Origin: Nageia nagi | Lineage: Eukaryota; Pinophyta | Direction of reading: 5' to 3' | NCBI GenBank assembly: GCA_050084985.1 | Contig: JBITNC010000001.1 | Coordinates: 54,126,001 to 54,190,000, forward strand | DNA: 64,000 nucleotides | In this document: one piece after another, positions 31,041 through 43,399 of the stretch | Numbering within the stretch: position 1 is the first letter of the stretch | Layout of the letters: each line of letters starts with the position of its first letter | Made by a program: the position numbers and the translations under genes | The notes under the pieces: generated by a model | What the model was told of the DNA's origin: nothing | Seen by the model: the letters and a program-made list of their open reading frames with translations, nothing else | Database searches by the model: none

Positions 31041-31924
31041 GTGTTTATAAAAAATAAAATTTAAGACTTGGTTCCTTATTCCAATGAAAAGAATGTGATT
31101 GGCAATAAGTGGATCTACAAGGTCAAGTTCAATTCAGTAAGAGATATTGATAAATACAAGCAAAGTTAGTAGCTAAAGGTTTTGCTCAAAAATATGATGT
31201 AGATTATGAGGAAACCTTTACTCCTATGGAAAAGATGCTTACTATGAGAGTTATCCTTGCTCTTTTTGTAGCTTAAGGATGGAAAGTTTTTCAACTTGAT
31301 GTCAAGAGTACATTTCTTAATGGTGACTTAGATATAGAAATCTTCATGAATCATCTAGAAGGGTTTATTATGGAAGGTAAAGAGTCCTTTATGTGTAAGC
31401 TAAAGAAGTTATTATATGGATTTAAGTAAGCACTTCGAGCCTAGTATAGAAAGATTTCAAGGTAATTTGTAAACATTGGATTCTTCAAATATTTTTTTAA
31501 CTTCAATCTATACGTACTCAATCAAAGGAAAGATGTGGTCTTGATACTCTTTTATGTGGATGATCTTTTGATTATTGGAAATAATGATGAAATCATTCAA
31601 GAGTGCATATCTAAATTTAAGGTAATATTTGAAATAATTGATCTTGATCTCTTGCACTACTATCTTAGAATGTAAGTGTATTAATACAAGGATTGTACTT
31701 ATCTCTTTCAATCTAAGTATATATCAATTATCTTACAAAATTTTGGAATGGAGTGTAGATATGATGCAATTCCAATCTCTTCTAGAATCACTATTTCTCT
31801 TAGCTTTAACTCTTAATTTGCTAGTGCTACAACTTATGGATAATTAATTAGTAGTATTTTATATTTGACTATTTCTAAGCTAGATATTACCTTTGTAGTG
31901 AATTTGATGGCAAAATTCATGTAA
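31041..31924 (+). pseudogene. Copia B reverse transcriptase
   Basis: Frames through 31060-31920 give DLVPYSNEKNVIGNKWIYKVKFN, VDYEETFTPMEKM, FQLDVKSTFLNGDL (catalytic Asp kept), LYGF and the YVDD box at 31553-31564. Lesions include TAA at 31062-31064 (Trp of TWDLVP; also a stop in Copia A), TAA at 31922-31924 (Gln of FMQK; also a stop in Copia A) and several others. Confidence 0.9.
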
Positions 31925-32515
31925 AAATCTTATGTTGAGCACCTTAATGCTGTTAAACAAATTTTGAGGTATGTTGCTAGGACTAAAGATCTTGCTCTCA
32001 AGTATTCTAAGTTACCATCATTTATTCTCTCTATATTCTTAGATTTTGACTATGGGAGAGATAGAGATGATAGAAAGTTAATATTTGTGTATGTGTTTAG
32101 CATTGATTCAGGTGTTATCTCTTGGGCTTTCAAGAAGCAACCCACTATTTCTTTTTTCACCATAGAAGCTTAATACCATGCCATATTTGTTGCAACCTAG
32201 GAAGCCATTTAGCAAAGGCATATTCTAAAAGAAATTAGGTATGAGCAAGGTGGCTCATCTTTGATTTCTTCAAATAATCAGTTGGCTATTTCTTTGGCTA
32301 AGAATCCTATGTTCCATTAGAGAACAAAACATGTGAAAATCCATACCCATTTTATCAGAGAAAAGGTTCTTGATGGCATCATACACCTAGAGTATTGTCC
32401 ATCCACATTGAACTTTACTAATTTGTTCACCAAGCCCCTCCTGAAAGCTCAATTCTATAAGCTTAGGGATGCTATTAGGTTGGTGAAGTTGCCTTCAAGG
32501 GGGAGTGAAGTTTGA
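31925..32515 (+). pseudogene. Copia B RNase H
   Basis: LRYVARTKDLALKYSK, FDYGRDRDDRKLIFVYVFS, ISWAFKKQPTISFFTIEA, SSNNQLAISLAKN and LFTKPLLKAQFYKLRDAIRL, ending LPSRGSEV with TGA at 32513-32515. Catalytic positions are partly lost (SSDNQ has become SSNNQ) and stops are present. Confidence 0.88.
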
Positions 32516-33312
32516 ATTCTTATGTTGAATTTATATTTATGATGACAAATTCACCCTTAGGAGGATTTTGTGTTGTATAGTGTTGATTTTATTATACACC
32601 TTCGTGGTAAGTTCGCTCTGCATAAGGAACTTATTATACAAGTTGGTCAATCTTACACTATTCAGTTATCCATGTGTGAGAAACTTTTATATGTTTTTTG
32701 GCACTATTCAGTTATCCATATGTGAGGAACTTGTATGTGCATACTCTATTTTTGATTAATCTAGCATTATTCAGTTATCTATATGTGAGAAACTCTTATG
32801 TATCTTTTGGTATTATTCAGTTATCTATATGTGAGGAACTCATATGTGCATGCTCTATTTTATAATGATAATTAGCACATGCTTTATATACAATAAGTGA
32901 CTATACATTTTTGGTATGGCATCTTCGTGATGACTTATAGTGCACCATTAATCAGTTCATGATGGTATTTGTGTGATTCATCTATCCTTGTTGATATGAA
33001 TATGATGCATCTAACTGATCTTATTATTTGAGCTGCTAATGACTTGCAGGTTCCTTTGAGATTGCAGGTTACTTACCTCAGGTATGCAAGATCTTGGAAA
33101 CTCTTCATGACTTCTAGTTGGATGACTACTTCATGTACATTGAACTCGATTGTGATTAATGATTGTATTTGGCAAAGTAGTGAGTCTCAAATTAGATCTT
33201 TCTTCCTTCATAAATATGTAAAAAGTTCTCATCTTCATTGTATCTATTTGGAGGAGAACTCTCTTACTTTCTCTTCTTTTCTCTCTTACTCACTTTATCC
33301 TAATATTGCATT
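32516..33312 (+). other. Copia B 3' non-coding region
   Basis: Holds one copy of module M1 (about 32585-32645, CACCTTCGTGGTAAGTT), four half-units of module M2 (32656-32866), one copy of module M3 (about 32900-32950, GTGATGACTTATAGTGCACC) and the conserved block next to the PPT (33030-33310). Confidence 0.8.
32656..32866 (+). repeat. M2 tandem repeat in Copia B
   Basis: Four units start CACTATTCAGTTATCCATAT, alternating between a GAGAAACTCTTATGT form and a GAGGAACT(C/T)(A/G)TATGTGCAT form. This gives a two-part unit of about 105 bp repeated twice. The same array is present in Copia C and, with two half-units, in Copia D. Confidence 0.9.
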
Positions 33313-33321
33313 AAAGGGGAG
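33313..33321 (+). promoter_or_regulatory. Copia B polypurine tract
   Basis: AAAGGGGAG directly abuts the 3' LTR. Confidence 0.85.
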
Positions 33322-33815
33322 TGTTGGAATGTATAATGCATTATTGTAAAGGTTTGTATTAAATCTTCTATAGAAATTAACTAATACTTAAGGGTATCAT
33401 TTGATACCTTAAGTATTTAAGTGACTATGATAATGTAGCTTGTCCTACACTTCATGTCATGAGCATGCCCCTTGGGTAAAAGGATGTGCATGTAATGCTT
33501 TTGTACATTGGATAAAAGGGTGATACAAAGAGATATTTTGGCCTATAAATAGAAGTCTCCCTCTTTGTGATCACACATCAATTGTGAAGTAAAATTATGT
33601 TACAGGATATAAGTGTAGGAGTTGAGTTTAGGAGAATTGTAAAAGAGTTGTATTTGTGATTGAAGTAAAGATCTAGTTAGTGGATGTACTTCTAGTTAGA
33701 GAAACCACTTACATTTTGTGTTGTGAGATTACTTTATGAGTTTTTTAGATGTAATTATGATATTTTATGTGATCTTGGTTGATTAGAAATTATCTTGCTA
33801 TTGTTAGTTTCTTCA
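33322..33815 (+). repeat. Copia B 3' LTR (494 bp)
   Basis: TGTTGGAATG...GTTTCTTCA, followed by the TSD AGAAC. It keeps the palindrome and TATAAATAG of the 5' LTR. Confidence 0.95.
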
Positions 33816-33999
33816 AGAACATGATTCTATATAAAAAATAAATAACTATTTTTTTTGGATGAAAAAGACTTTTCATATTACTAAAACTTTTTTCATGGGA
33901 AAAAGGGTGGGTGGAGTTAAGCACACCTTGTGGAAGACCATAACCACAAACTAACTACATAGTAGTTAAGAAATTATTACAAAAACTTTACAATAAAAG

Positions 34000-36900
34000 G
34001 AGCACACCAAAACATAATAGAGACCACCAATGGACCCTCAAATTCCATTACCAAAAACCAAAATCACAGTCCCTAAAGTTTAACATCCAACATAATAAAA
34101 CACCTCATGAATCATAAGAAGATGGTGGGCATAAATTATCAATAAATTGCATGTGTTACCAACCACCACCCTCAGTAGAATCCACATTCTAAAAATGATT
34201 GCAATTACTTCTACTGACATTGGCACACATATTAACATCATGAGCCAATTAGGGTGAGGGATTTGAGATTTCTCCCCATCCCGTAACCAAGGCAAAATTT
34301 TTTGATTGAACATCCCACCCACTATGAGAATGAGAAGTAACATGCTCTCCAAGTTGTATGTGATTGGGATTAGGTGGAGGCTATGACCAATCCCAAGGCA
34401 AATTCATAGAAATGACACTAGTAGACACATATCGTAACGGAGTAGGGGTGCGACTACATGATCGACATCAAGGAGCTCCAAAGACCATGCTCGATAAGAA
34501 AGAAACTCATCAAGAAGGACATGAATAATAGTGCAAGGAGCGTTCCCCTAATATTCCAATAAACTATGTAAGTTATGAACCTCCACGTGAACTTTTCCAA
34601 CTTGAACTGTAATATGCAACCATCAATCATAGAAAATAGCATATTTTTCAGCAAGCGAGAAGGTGTTTGAAGGGGTTTCTCATCAAAACATAATATTATT
34701 TATTATTTTCCAAATATGGTAGAGACTATTAGTTCTAAAAGTATGCTATACTTCACCTAAGGGCTTTGAAAACTAAAGAGGATCTCCAAGAATAGTATGA
34801 ACCCAAGAACAAGGAGATACTAAGAAAGGATTAAAAAAAGAAAGAATCTAGTTCCAAGCCTACTTGGCCTTAGCGCATAACCAAAAAAATGGGAAAAGTC
34901 TTCAAACTATTGAAAAAAAGGACAAGTAGGATTAACCACACCTAAGTACATATGTCGATGCCTAATGGGAAGACCCTAATGCAAAAGAATCCAAATGAAA
35001 AAACTCTACTTAGGTTCAATATACTTAGCCTAGGTAGTAAAAAATGTAGGGACCATTAGGATTGGGAGGAAATAAGATCCCATCTAAGATTAAGCATATG
35101 AAACATAGGGACATTCAAAAAAATTCAAGAGTAACCATGATGATGTTTATATTTAACAAAACCCATATGTCAAGGTCAAAACCAATCTGACCACCACTAC
35201 TTTTGAAAGTGGTGGCTAAGCTTCTGCTAGATGAAAAAAGGAGTTCTATCCATAACCAAATCAAAATTAATTTTATCATCTTCTTTAAGTTTGAAAATAT
35301 GTCAAAAAGCATCCCATAAATTCCTAGTTTTGGTTTGGGAATTAAAAAATTGAATAATGGACTCAATTCCCTTCTTGTTTAATGTCAGAGCTCAAACCCA
35401 CTAAACTTAAGCAAGAAGCAACCCCTAATAAGATAAAGATTTGGACAATCAAACATTAAGCAAATCTAGAGAAGCACATGCAAACTAACTTTGAATATGC
35501 CAACTAAGCCAAGGTTTGATGAATTCCCAGGCTTTCCAGATGCTCTTAATTACAAAAGAACTTGCAATTCTAATAACAATAGGAGTAGTGAGGAGGTTCT
35601 AAAGAGAAAGCCCTTTCTAAGTTTTCTTACCAAAAGGAAGCCCTAAGAAATGCAATGGCAAACTAGAATCTTCCAAGCTTTATTCCCCTCTAAAGCTCTT
35701 AAAATCCATTTTGTACACAAAGAAAACCCCTTAGAATTGCAATAGAAAAAACCCATGCCACCAGTTGTATGAAGAAGAAAATAAGTTTCCCATGCCACTC
35801 TATGAAATCCTTGCTTATGGACATAAGATTCCCATAGGAAGTCCCTCAACAACTTATCCATATTTTGATAACAAGATTTGGAAGGTACCCAACAGGAAAA
35901 ATAGTAAACATAAGTGGAATTGAGAACCTTAGAAAAAATTTGAAATTTTCCAACCAAAGATAATTTCTTGGTGGTCCAGTAGCTCAACTTTTTCTCAACC
36001 TTTTGAACCATAAAATTCCATAGCTAAGTAGGGAGGCCTAAAAGGAAAAAGGAATTCTAAAGAATTTGAACATTTCTCCATTTTGAATCCATTTCTAGGG
36101 AAATTGAGCAAGCCAATCAATCATAGGGTGCATGGATTATCTGTAGTAAGAAGTTTTTTACCACTAGATGTTGGACCCAGAGGGAAGATAAAAAAGTGTC
36201 CAAGCATTTCAAGGTCATTTTAATAGATTGTTCATCCTCTTGCAAAGTGAGAAATGAATCATCAGCAAAATGGCCATTCAAGAGTTGCACCTAAGAATTG
36301 GGAGGGGGGGAGATGCCTCGAATAATACCTTGAGAGGCTTGATGGGATAAAAGGTAACTAAAATCTTTTGCAGCTAAGATAAATAAGGAGGGAGTAAGAG
36401 GAAAAACTTGGTGAACAAAGTGTGTAAGGGAAATACTTTTATATTAGGAACCATTCAATGTGAGCACATCAAAAACATCCTAAAAAGCATCTTGACAAAG
36501 GAAGCAAAATAAGGGCCAAAGACAAGAGCTATAAGCATAACAGTGATAAATACCATTCAATCTAATCATAGGCCTTTTCAAAATCAATATTGATAAATAA
36601 AGCATCTTGGTCTGAAGAACGAGCCCATTCCATACCTTCCCAAATAGCAATGATATTGTCTAAAATATATTTGCCTTTAACAAACCCTATTTATTTTTGA
36701 CAAATAATCTAAGGTAAAAGGGGCCAAAGCTTGAGGGTCAATGCTTGTCAATAATTATGTAACTAGCATTCAATAGATTAGTTGGCTGCCAATTAGTAAT
36801 GCATTCCAGATCACCAAGCTTGAATATAAACTTGATGTTACCCTTATTTAGCATAGGTCCTAGGGAACTCATATAAAGGGCGACTTTGTAAACTTGAAAA

Positions 36901-37100
36901 AGGTTTGGTTCCAACATGTCCCAAAATACTTTATAAAATTCATAGGGAAATCCATCAATACCAGGGGCTTTATCATTGGCCCTTTGAGAAAGAGTAGTCT
37001 TCAAATCATCTAAAGTAAGAGGTGTGTCAAAAAAATTCCTATGAGCTTGGGAGAGCTTATGAGGTATGATAGGAAAACAATCCTCCAAGGCTTACAATGA
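34000..37100 (-). mobile_element. Second LINE relic: RT, C-terminal region and zf-RVT
   Basis: Minus-strand frames from 37088 downward give TLDDLKTTLSQRANDKAPGIDGFPYEFYK and NWQPTNLLNASYIIID, the start of an L1-type reverse transcriptase. At 36011-35643 come KKLSYWTTKKLSLVGKFQIF, YYFSCWVPSK and LRDFLWES (RT thumb). Near 35030-34900 a zf-RVT-like block reads GLPIRHRHMYLGVVNPTCPFF. Further C-terminal text resembling this family continues to about 34400 or beyond. The catalytic YADD part is degraded in 36000-36700. The left limit is uncertain: a T-run at 33846-33856 could be a poly(A) tail read in reverse. Many stops and no ORF1, so it is 5'-truncated and dead. Confidence 0.78.
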
Positions 37101-37379
37101 ATTAGGGAGAGAGGTTGGGAAGCAAAGACCTTCTAATAATGACACTACTACATTTAAGCAATTTTACATCACACAAAGTGTTAATCAATAATTTTTTTTT
37201 TTTAAATCACAAAAATCATGACACATCAATTGAGGCTAAGGGTACTGTCAAATAAAGTGTCATTTGTAGAGTCAAGTATAGCATCATTCCTTACATCATA
37301 TATCAAATTCTAAGTTTCAAATAATTGATTCTATACATGACATATAAAGTATCATTTATAGCATCTAAAATATAAGAAT

Positions 37380-37605
37380 GAGGGTTTCAATCATGCATCT
37401 TGTCAAATAATTCATCTATCTTATGTATTTTGCATATATATCTAACAAGGTACTCACAATTATAACATTCGATAAATTTTTTATTTTAAAGAGTCTTTGA
37501 TGTATGTATAAAATCCATTTATGAATATCTCAATTTGGTGCATGCATTGAGGATGCTAGGAAAGGTGAATTCATTCGTTGGACTACTACTGGTGTTTATT
37601 ATATT
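37380..37605 (-). pseudogene. PPR protein relic
   Basis: Minus-strand text NEFTFPSILNACTKL, then (with stops and a frameshift) GMDIHT-like, IDELFDKMHD and N at the end. This is the PPR series 'FPSILKACxxL...IHxxxxK...VxxxLVxMYAKxGRIDxAxxLFDKM'. It is not inside any LTR element I can delimit, unlike the PPR piece in Copia A. Its FDKMHD matches the ELFDKMHD of that captured fragment, so both may come from the same gene family. Confidence 0.6.
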
Positions 37606-38141
37606 TGATGAAACAGTTTCAATGCCTTTTGAGGAAAACCATGTCTTTGGTAACTTGAAATTATCATATTCCATGAGAAGATGTATCATTTGAACATACA
37701 ATCAAAAACATCATGGTGTTATCTATCCATCTATTGGGGGTGGAACCAACCAATCACCTATTAGCCATGTGAATGAATACATTTTGGATGCCTTGGACCA
37801 ATTTGCACATTACACATGGTAGAAGTTGTCTAAGTGGCACAAAATGAAATTGGCATGTTATGTTAAATTGGCTTTAAAACATCTAACCATTATCAATTCA
37901 CCTAAGATACCCTATCTAAATCCTAAAAATATCTAACCATTATTAAAAGACATTACCACTAAGTTAAGTCATGCTACAGATGCACATATGTGTTGTATCA
38001 CGCTATAGATGGTCCTTTTTTTAAACATTGCTACAAATGCACATGTACACACATTTATTATACATTAATTATTTATAACCTTTTTATATTTGTAGCATAA
38101 AATATTTACTCTATTGTAAGACTAGGGTGCTATAGATAGAT

Positions 38142-38214
38142 ATAGTACTTTTCCAATCAGAATAATGTATGAAAATATTCATTGAACTATTAAGTTTGAG
38201 AATGGAATAGAAAC
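38142..38214 (+). repeat. 73-bp direct repeat, first copy (second at 39181-39254)
   Basis: TATAGTACTTTTCCAATCAG... to GGAATAGAAAC occurs twice, 1.04 kb apart, with about two mismatches. No terminal structure of a transposon is visible around or between the copies. Confidence 0.85.
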
Positions 38215-40150
38215 ACGTTGGTTCAACTTTGTCTATCTCTAATGTAAATGTTGGTTTTGGCACAAAAAGTATTGTTGAAGGAATCTATTATTAATGGATG
38301 GTATAAAAAGGTCCATTTTCTCAATTGGTGATATGATGCCCTTTGATGATGATGTAATTGGAAGGCAACCCAATTTGCAAATGTCAATGGCCCAAAAGCA
38401 AGTATAAAAAAAGGACAAGAAGCATGTCCAATTGTTTAGATGATGAAATATTTGATAAAAAGTCAATGGAAGAGCAATATACATTGTTTAAAATGCATGC
38501 TATAGGAAATTAGAATGGAATATTAAATATGTTTGATCATAATGTAGAATTCTTAATCATTTGTATATTTATTCGTGCATCATCTTCTTTTTTATTTCTT
38601 TTTCATATACAATTCTTATCTCTAGATATGCAACAAAATGTCATGGAATTCATATAGGAGTTCTACATTTACAAGAATTGTTGTATGCACTAATGTTTGC
38701 ATTAAGGATATTGATCATAGTAGTCAAACTTTCCAAGTTTGGTGAGTAATTATTCAACTACTATCATCTTGTTGATCAAAATGAGTACCTATTAAACTTG
38801 TGGGTTTTTGATGATTTTACAATAGGTTTGCAAGTTTTTATTGTGGTTTTTGGAGAGTCATAGCTTTTATTGAGTTATTTGAAAAAATATCAATATTTTA
38901 CCCAAAGTTAATAGCCAAATCTTAGTTTTTTACCAAGCCAATGAGTTGTCGAGTTTTTGTTAATTCACAATTAAACTACTATAATATTAATAGTGTTTTA
39001 TTATTATTGATTTTTTTTTAAATTACTATTTTTATTTGAATTTTGTATTTTAATGACCCTTAATTGTCTATCTCTATCTTTTTGCATTATGTGATGGAAG
39101 TTCATTTATTATATTTGGTATGTATGCTGTCTAAACTTTTAGGTCATTGTTTGTAAGGTAACACTTTATAGAGTTGATTGTATAGTACTTTTCCAATCAG
39201 AATAATGTATGAAAATGTTCATTGAACTATTAAGTTTGAGGATGGAATAGAAACTGAAATGTTAAATAAAATTCAAGTAAAAACAATCTTCATTCATCTA
39301 AAATGTTTTGATTTTTGATAAATGAAAGGCCTACCAACATGTTACAATCATCTTTGTAGTATGGAACTACATACTTTTCCATTGTTCTCTCATTTCTATA
39401 GTAAAGCCTCTATTATTTTAAGCTTTTGCATCCTAAGCATATTAACCTTGAGTGCACTTCTTGTTGCTTCAATTTTTTTTTTTTTGTAATTAATCATTTG
39501 AAATCTCTCTATCATTTATAAGTGATGTGTGCTATGCTGGATTACTTTTTGTGTTTCTTACAAGATGTAAAACTTGAATTCTCAAGAATCTTAAATTCTA
39601 ATAATTTGTTTTAGTTTAAAGTTGGTTACTTTTACATTGTAATTAGTTTAAGATGTTTTTGATCCATAAGATGTTAGCTGAGAGGGTGAAATGTTAGGGT
39701 TAATCATTCTTCTTGTCATCAAGTTTAGTTCTCCATACCGTATGACATTTATATATGATAAACACTACAAAATCAAGTTTAGTTATCATAATAAAATTTT
39801 GACAATCAATAATATAAAAAAAAATTAGCTAATACTATGTGTTTTGTATGTCAATGAATGTTCTATTTCAATATGCTATGGCATTCACAAATCCTTGTTT
39901 GTTTAATCTTTATTATTGATGTTGGTTGTGATGAAAACAAGGTTGTAGATAAGCTTTTGTAGGTGCTTGACACTAAAATAATGTTTTCTTTTTAGACTTG
40001 ATCCTTTATAGGAAATATTGTGGAGCTAGTGCTTATTTTTTATTTGTTACTCACATTTTCCAATCTTGCAAGCATATTTGCAAGTTTGAATTGTGATACT
40101 AACCAAGCTTGTTAATTGTTACTTCTTTAAAGGATAATGTTGTGAAACCC

Positions 40151-40266
40151 TGCTATTATTTGTTGTTGCTCTCTCTTCTACTACTTTCTCCACATCAAAT
40201 GATCTACTTGCTATTATATTTTACTGCTCTCTCTTCTGTCACTTTCTCCACATCAAATGATCTCCA
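40151..40266 (+). repeat. Two-copy 58-bp tandem repeat
   Basis: Two units each contain GCTCTCTCTTCT, then ACTTTCTCCACATCAAATGA. Only a few differences separate them. Confidence 0.85.
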
Positions 40267-40370
40267 ATGGGGCTTTATCAAATCAATATACCATAGAATC
40301 TCTCCCTTTCTCTCCAAATCCTAAACCTATAGCAAAGCTTACTTCCAAATTGTACAATATGAGAGAGGTA

Positions 40371-41177
40371 ATGAACCAAAAATATAAAATATAAATAAAA
40401 AAAGAATAGGGTCCCTTATGTTATAAAATAAAGTTATTATATTAGTGTGGTGTGTTATAATAAATAAAAAAGGGGCCAACGTAGCTAGGAACATAACATG
40501 GTTAAGTTACGGTCAATAAGAAATTAGAAGAGGCATGGTATATAAAGGGATTTTAGAATTTGTGTGGGGAGGATGTCATTTTGCATTTTGTGAATTTGGA
40601 GTCCTTATGATTCTAGAGAGTGAGGCTACTCCTTGATAAAACAATTTAGGAAGTTAGGGTTGCTCCTTAACCTTGGGTTGTATTTCTAATGCTACTCCTT
40701 CAAGGTTTGTTTTTGCTCAAAAGAATATAGTGATATATTTTGAGGAGAATTCAGTGATTGGTTCCATTGGCATATTAGGGGGTTTATGATGACTCTAGTG
40801 CAAATAGGATGTGTTTTTTCTTCATACTAGTATATCAGCCATTTCATGCATTGATTTAGTGAGTAAAGGTGGATAAAAAGTTTTTAGATCTACATGTATT
40901 CACACAACCATCCAATCAATGCATGTACTCTCATTTGGATAGTTCCAGCTAGACTTCAGGTTTAGAGGGGTTGCCTAGTTACTTTTCATTATAATTTCTT
41001 TTTGATTATGCTAAAGTTAATAAATCTAAGCTTTTACTTTTTAGAGTTGATTATTGAGCTATGATCTCTATACTATTAGTTGTCATAATTGTGATTTATG
41101 GTTGCATATTAAGTATGTTATATTTTTCTATGTGATTCACATGATCCCTAGTTAAAAAGAGAAAAAGGTTTGTTAAA
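40371..41177 (+). repeat. Gypsy 5' LTR
   Basis: Starts (A)TGAACCAAAAATATA and ends GTTTGTTAAA, matching 46239-46487 plus 63186-63744. It does not end in the usual CA. A TATATAAAG box is at 40539-40547. Confidence 0.88.
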
Positions 41178-41179
41178 AG

Positions 41180-41191
41180 TGGTATCAGAGC
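41180..41191 (+). promoter_or_regulatory. Gypsy primer binding site (tRNA-iMet)
   Basis: TGGTATCAGAGC two bases after the LTR, followed by TTGG, which extends the match to the initiator tRNA. Confidence 0.92.
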
Positions 41192-41452
41192 TTGGATCTT
41201 GCCATCCTATGGAAAAATAATTAGGAATAAGGTGCATGCAAGGTTGCTTTTTGGATGCAAGGTTGCTTTTTTCAATGCAAGGTTGCTTTTTCTCATGGAA
41301 TTACTTGCAATGATATACAAAACATATCTGGAGGTTTTGATTAGATCAAAAATTATCATAGTTGGATTTTTGGGTGTCCATGTTAAATATTATGTTTAGA
41401 TATAGGTAATCTAACCCTTTTTGTAGTCACATAAAAGTTTTAATGGTGATTT

Positions 41453-42760
41453 ATGAGTAAAAAATTGGAAATCAAGTATACATATGAATTGAGATCGAGA
41501 AGAGGTAAACAAGAGACAGGTCAACAAGAACATCAATTATCAGAGGAAGAATATCAATTGGAAGAGGAAGCCTATGCAACCATGGAAGAACACAAAAATA
41601 GTAATCAATGGGGTGATGGTACAGATAGATTTGAGAGGAAATTAGACACTCTCATAACTCTTATGACACAATTGGTCCAGTAGCAACAAAAGGGACAAAG
41701 GTAATATTCTAGATCACCTATTCATGGAGATTGTTTGCATCAGGGGGAGTTTTTTTTTAGTAAAGGGATTTAGGGATTCCCTCTTACTCACAAATTATAA
41801 TTACCAAGCCTATTAAACCAATGTTCATAAAAAACGAGATTAGGGAGAACATGCAAGGGGATTTGGATGAATTACTTTCTCAATACCAAGAAAAAGGATA
41901 GAATTTTAGGGTTGCAATATCGTTTGACAAATATTTGAAGATCATTAGGAAACAAGTCCATGAGAAGAGGCCTCATGATAAAAAAACTTCAAAAAAAAGT
42001 GCAAATATCTACTTTTAATGGGGTGGATGGGTTATCAGCTAGAGCATGGCTCCAAAAAATCCAAACTTACTTCACTTTGGACCCTATGGTGGAAGAAGAT
42101 GCAATCCAATTTGTTGCTTTACATTTGGATGGTATGGCCTACAATTGGTGGCATCATGGTCTCATTACTCAAGGAAATGCATTAGTGAGTACATTTTATG
42201 AATTTTTCCAAAAGGTTTTAACAAGATTTGATAAAAAATTGTAGAGGAATACTTCAAAGAATTGGTTACCTTAAAGCAAACTTGTTATTTGAATGAATAC
42301 ATTGAGGCATTTGAGCAAATTGTAGTGCAAGTGCAAAACATATCTCCAAGGAGAGTAATTTTTATATTCATTGATAGCTTGTTGGACCCTTTGAGAGGGT
42401 TACTAAAATCTTTTGATCCTCCCTCTCTTGAATAGGCAATTAAAAGGGCCATGACATTGGAAAATGTGTGCCACCAAGGAAAAATATATTGCTCATAATA
42501 TGCCAGCTAAACAATCATTTTTAGCTAAGAGTAATAGTTATGGAAAACCAAGAACAATCACAACAATCCCTAAACATGATAGAAACATGACATCATCCTT
42601 TGGGAAGGAAAAAAGTGCACAAAGGTAGCCATTTAAACCCTCTAGCTCCTACATCAGTAGAAGCAAAAGCTTTTGGAAATGAAAGAGATGAGTTAAGCTA
42701 GAAGTAACTTTATTTTTCTTGCAAGGCTCCTTAGAATCTGGGGCATAGGTGTCAAGGGAG
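41453..42760 (+). pseudogene. Gypsy gag
   Basis: Starts MSKKLEIKYTYELRSRRGKQ, then a Glu/Gln-rich stretch and a helical segment DRFERKLDTLITLMTQLVQ ending in a stop at about 41681. From 41960 comes the Retrotrans_gag capsid core: VQISTFNGVDGLSARAWLQK, DAIQFVALHLDGMAYNWW and FYEFFQKVLTRFDKK. Near 42690-42760 a zinc knuckle has decayed (FSCKAP, stop, NLGHRC; the first Cys is now Tyr). Multiple stops. Confidence 0.85.
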
Positions 42761-42859
42761 AGGATAAATGAATTTAATACAAGTTGTTTTAGATAGTGAT
42801 AATTCATAAAAAGATAGTGAAGGTGGAAGTGATAATGAAGGGTATGAGACTCCATCAGA

Positions 42860-43315
42860 AGATGTTACACAAGGAGGCACTCTTGCTACTTTGAATGGGT
42901 TGACTACATACAAAACCATCAAAGTACCCAACTCTACTATGGGAGAAAATGTAATAGTCCTTATTGATGGAGGGGCTATGCATAATTTCATTTATGAAGG
43001 TTGGTTGGAAAAAAGAGGTTAAAAGCTAAACCATTTTCTAGTTTTAATGTTGCTATAGGAAATGGTAATGTGCCTTGTAGTAGGTTTGTTAAGAACATTA
43101 AAGTCAGCTTTGAAAATTATGAGTTGACTAGTTATTTCTCTATTTTTACTTTGGGTGGAATTCCTCACATGGTTTTAGGTGTGCAGTGGTTGTATACTCT
43201 TGGTGAATATTCAACTAATTGTCAAAAATTGGAATTGAAGTTTAAGGTAAATGGCAAGGAGGTGATGTTACATGGATTGAGAGATAATGGGGATGAGGAC
43301 ACTTGCAAAATTTAA
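42860..43315 (+). pseudogene. Gypsy aspartic protease
   Basis: GGTLATLNGLTTYKTIKV, then VLIDGGAMHNFI with an altered active site (D-G-G where the family has D-S/T-G). After a frame change it continues AKPFSSFNVAIGNGN, ENYELTSYFSIFTLGGIPHMVLGVQWL, the typical end of a plant Gypsy protease. Confidence 0.85.
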
Positions 43316-43399
43316 GAGGTTTCTTTTAAAAGAATGGAACGCATGATAAGAAAGAAAATGTTGTGTGGGCTACCATGATTTTTCAAAATGAAGGTAAAT

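Larger units (their letters stand above)
25178..33815 (+). mobile_element. Copia B: complete Ty1/Copia LTR retrotransposon
   Basis: An 8638-bp element with TSD AGAAC (25173-25177 and 33816-33820), TG...CA LTRs, tRNA-iMet PBS and PPT. The order is LTR, 2.9-kb leader, gag, zinc knuckle, protease, integrase, RT, RNase H, 0.8-kb 3' region, LTR. By eye the two LTRs differ at about 8% of sites, and gag-pol holds many stops and frameshifts. It is clearly older than Copia A. Leader, pol and 3' region are similar to Copia A and D, so these are one group in spite of the different LTR sequence of A. Confidence 0.95.
37606..40370. other. Intergenic DNA with small repeats
   Basis: No gene recognised. It contains a 73-bp direct repeat (38142-38214 and 39181-39254) and a two-copy 58-bp tandem repeat (40151-40266). 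The sequence directly before the Gypsy element ends ATGAGAGAGGTA. Confidence 0.6.

Noticed and set aside
37120-37160. GACACTACTACATTT looked like a CACTA-type terminus
   Set aside because: No matching inverted terminus, 3-bp duplication or transposase was found between 37.1 and 40.4 kb.
40255-40365. Text before the Gypsy element (CCTATAGCAAAGCTTACTTCC) looked like a Copia LTR piece
   Set aside because: The resemblance to the Copia D LTR is short and patchy. Without an alignment I cannot separate it from chance in AT-rich DNA.
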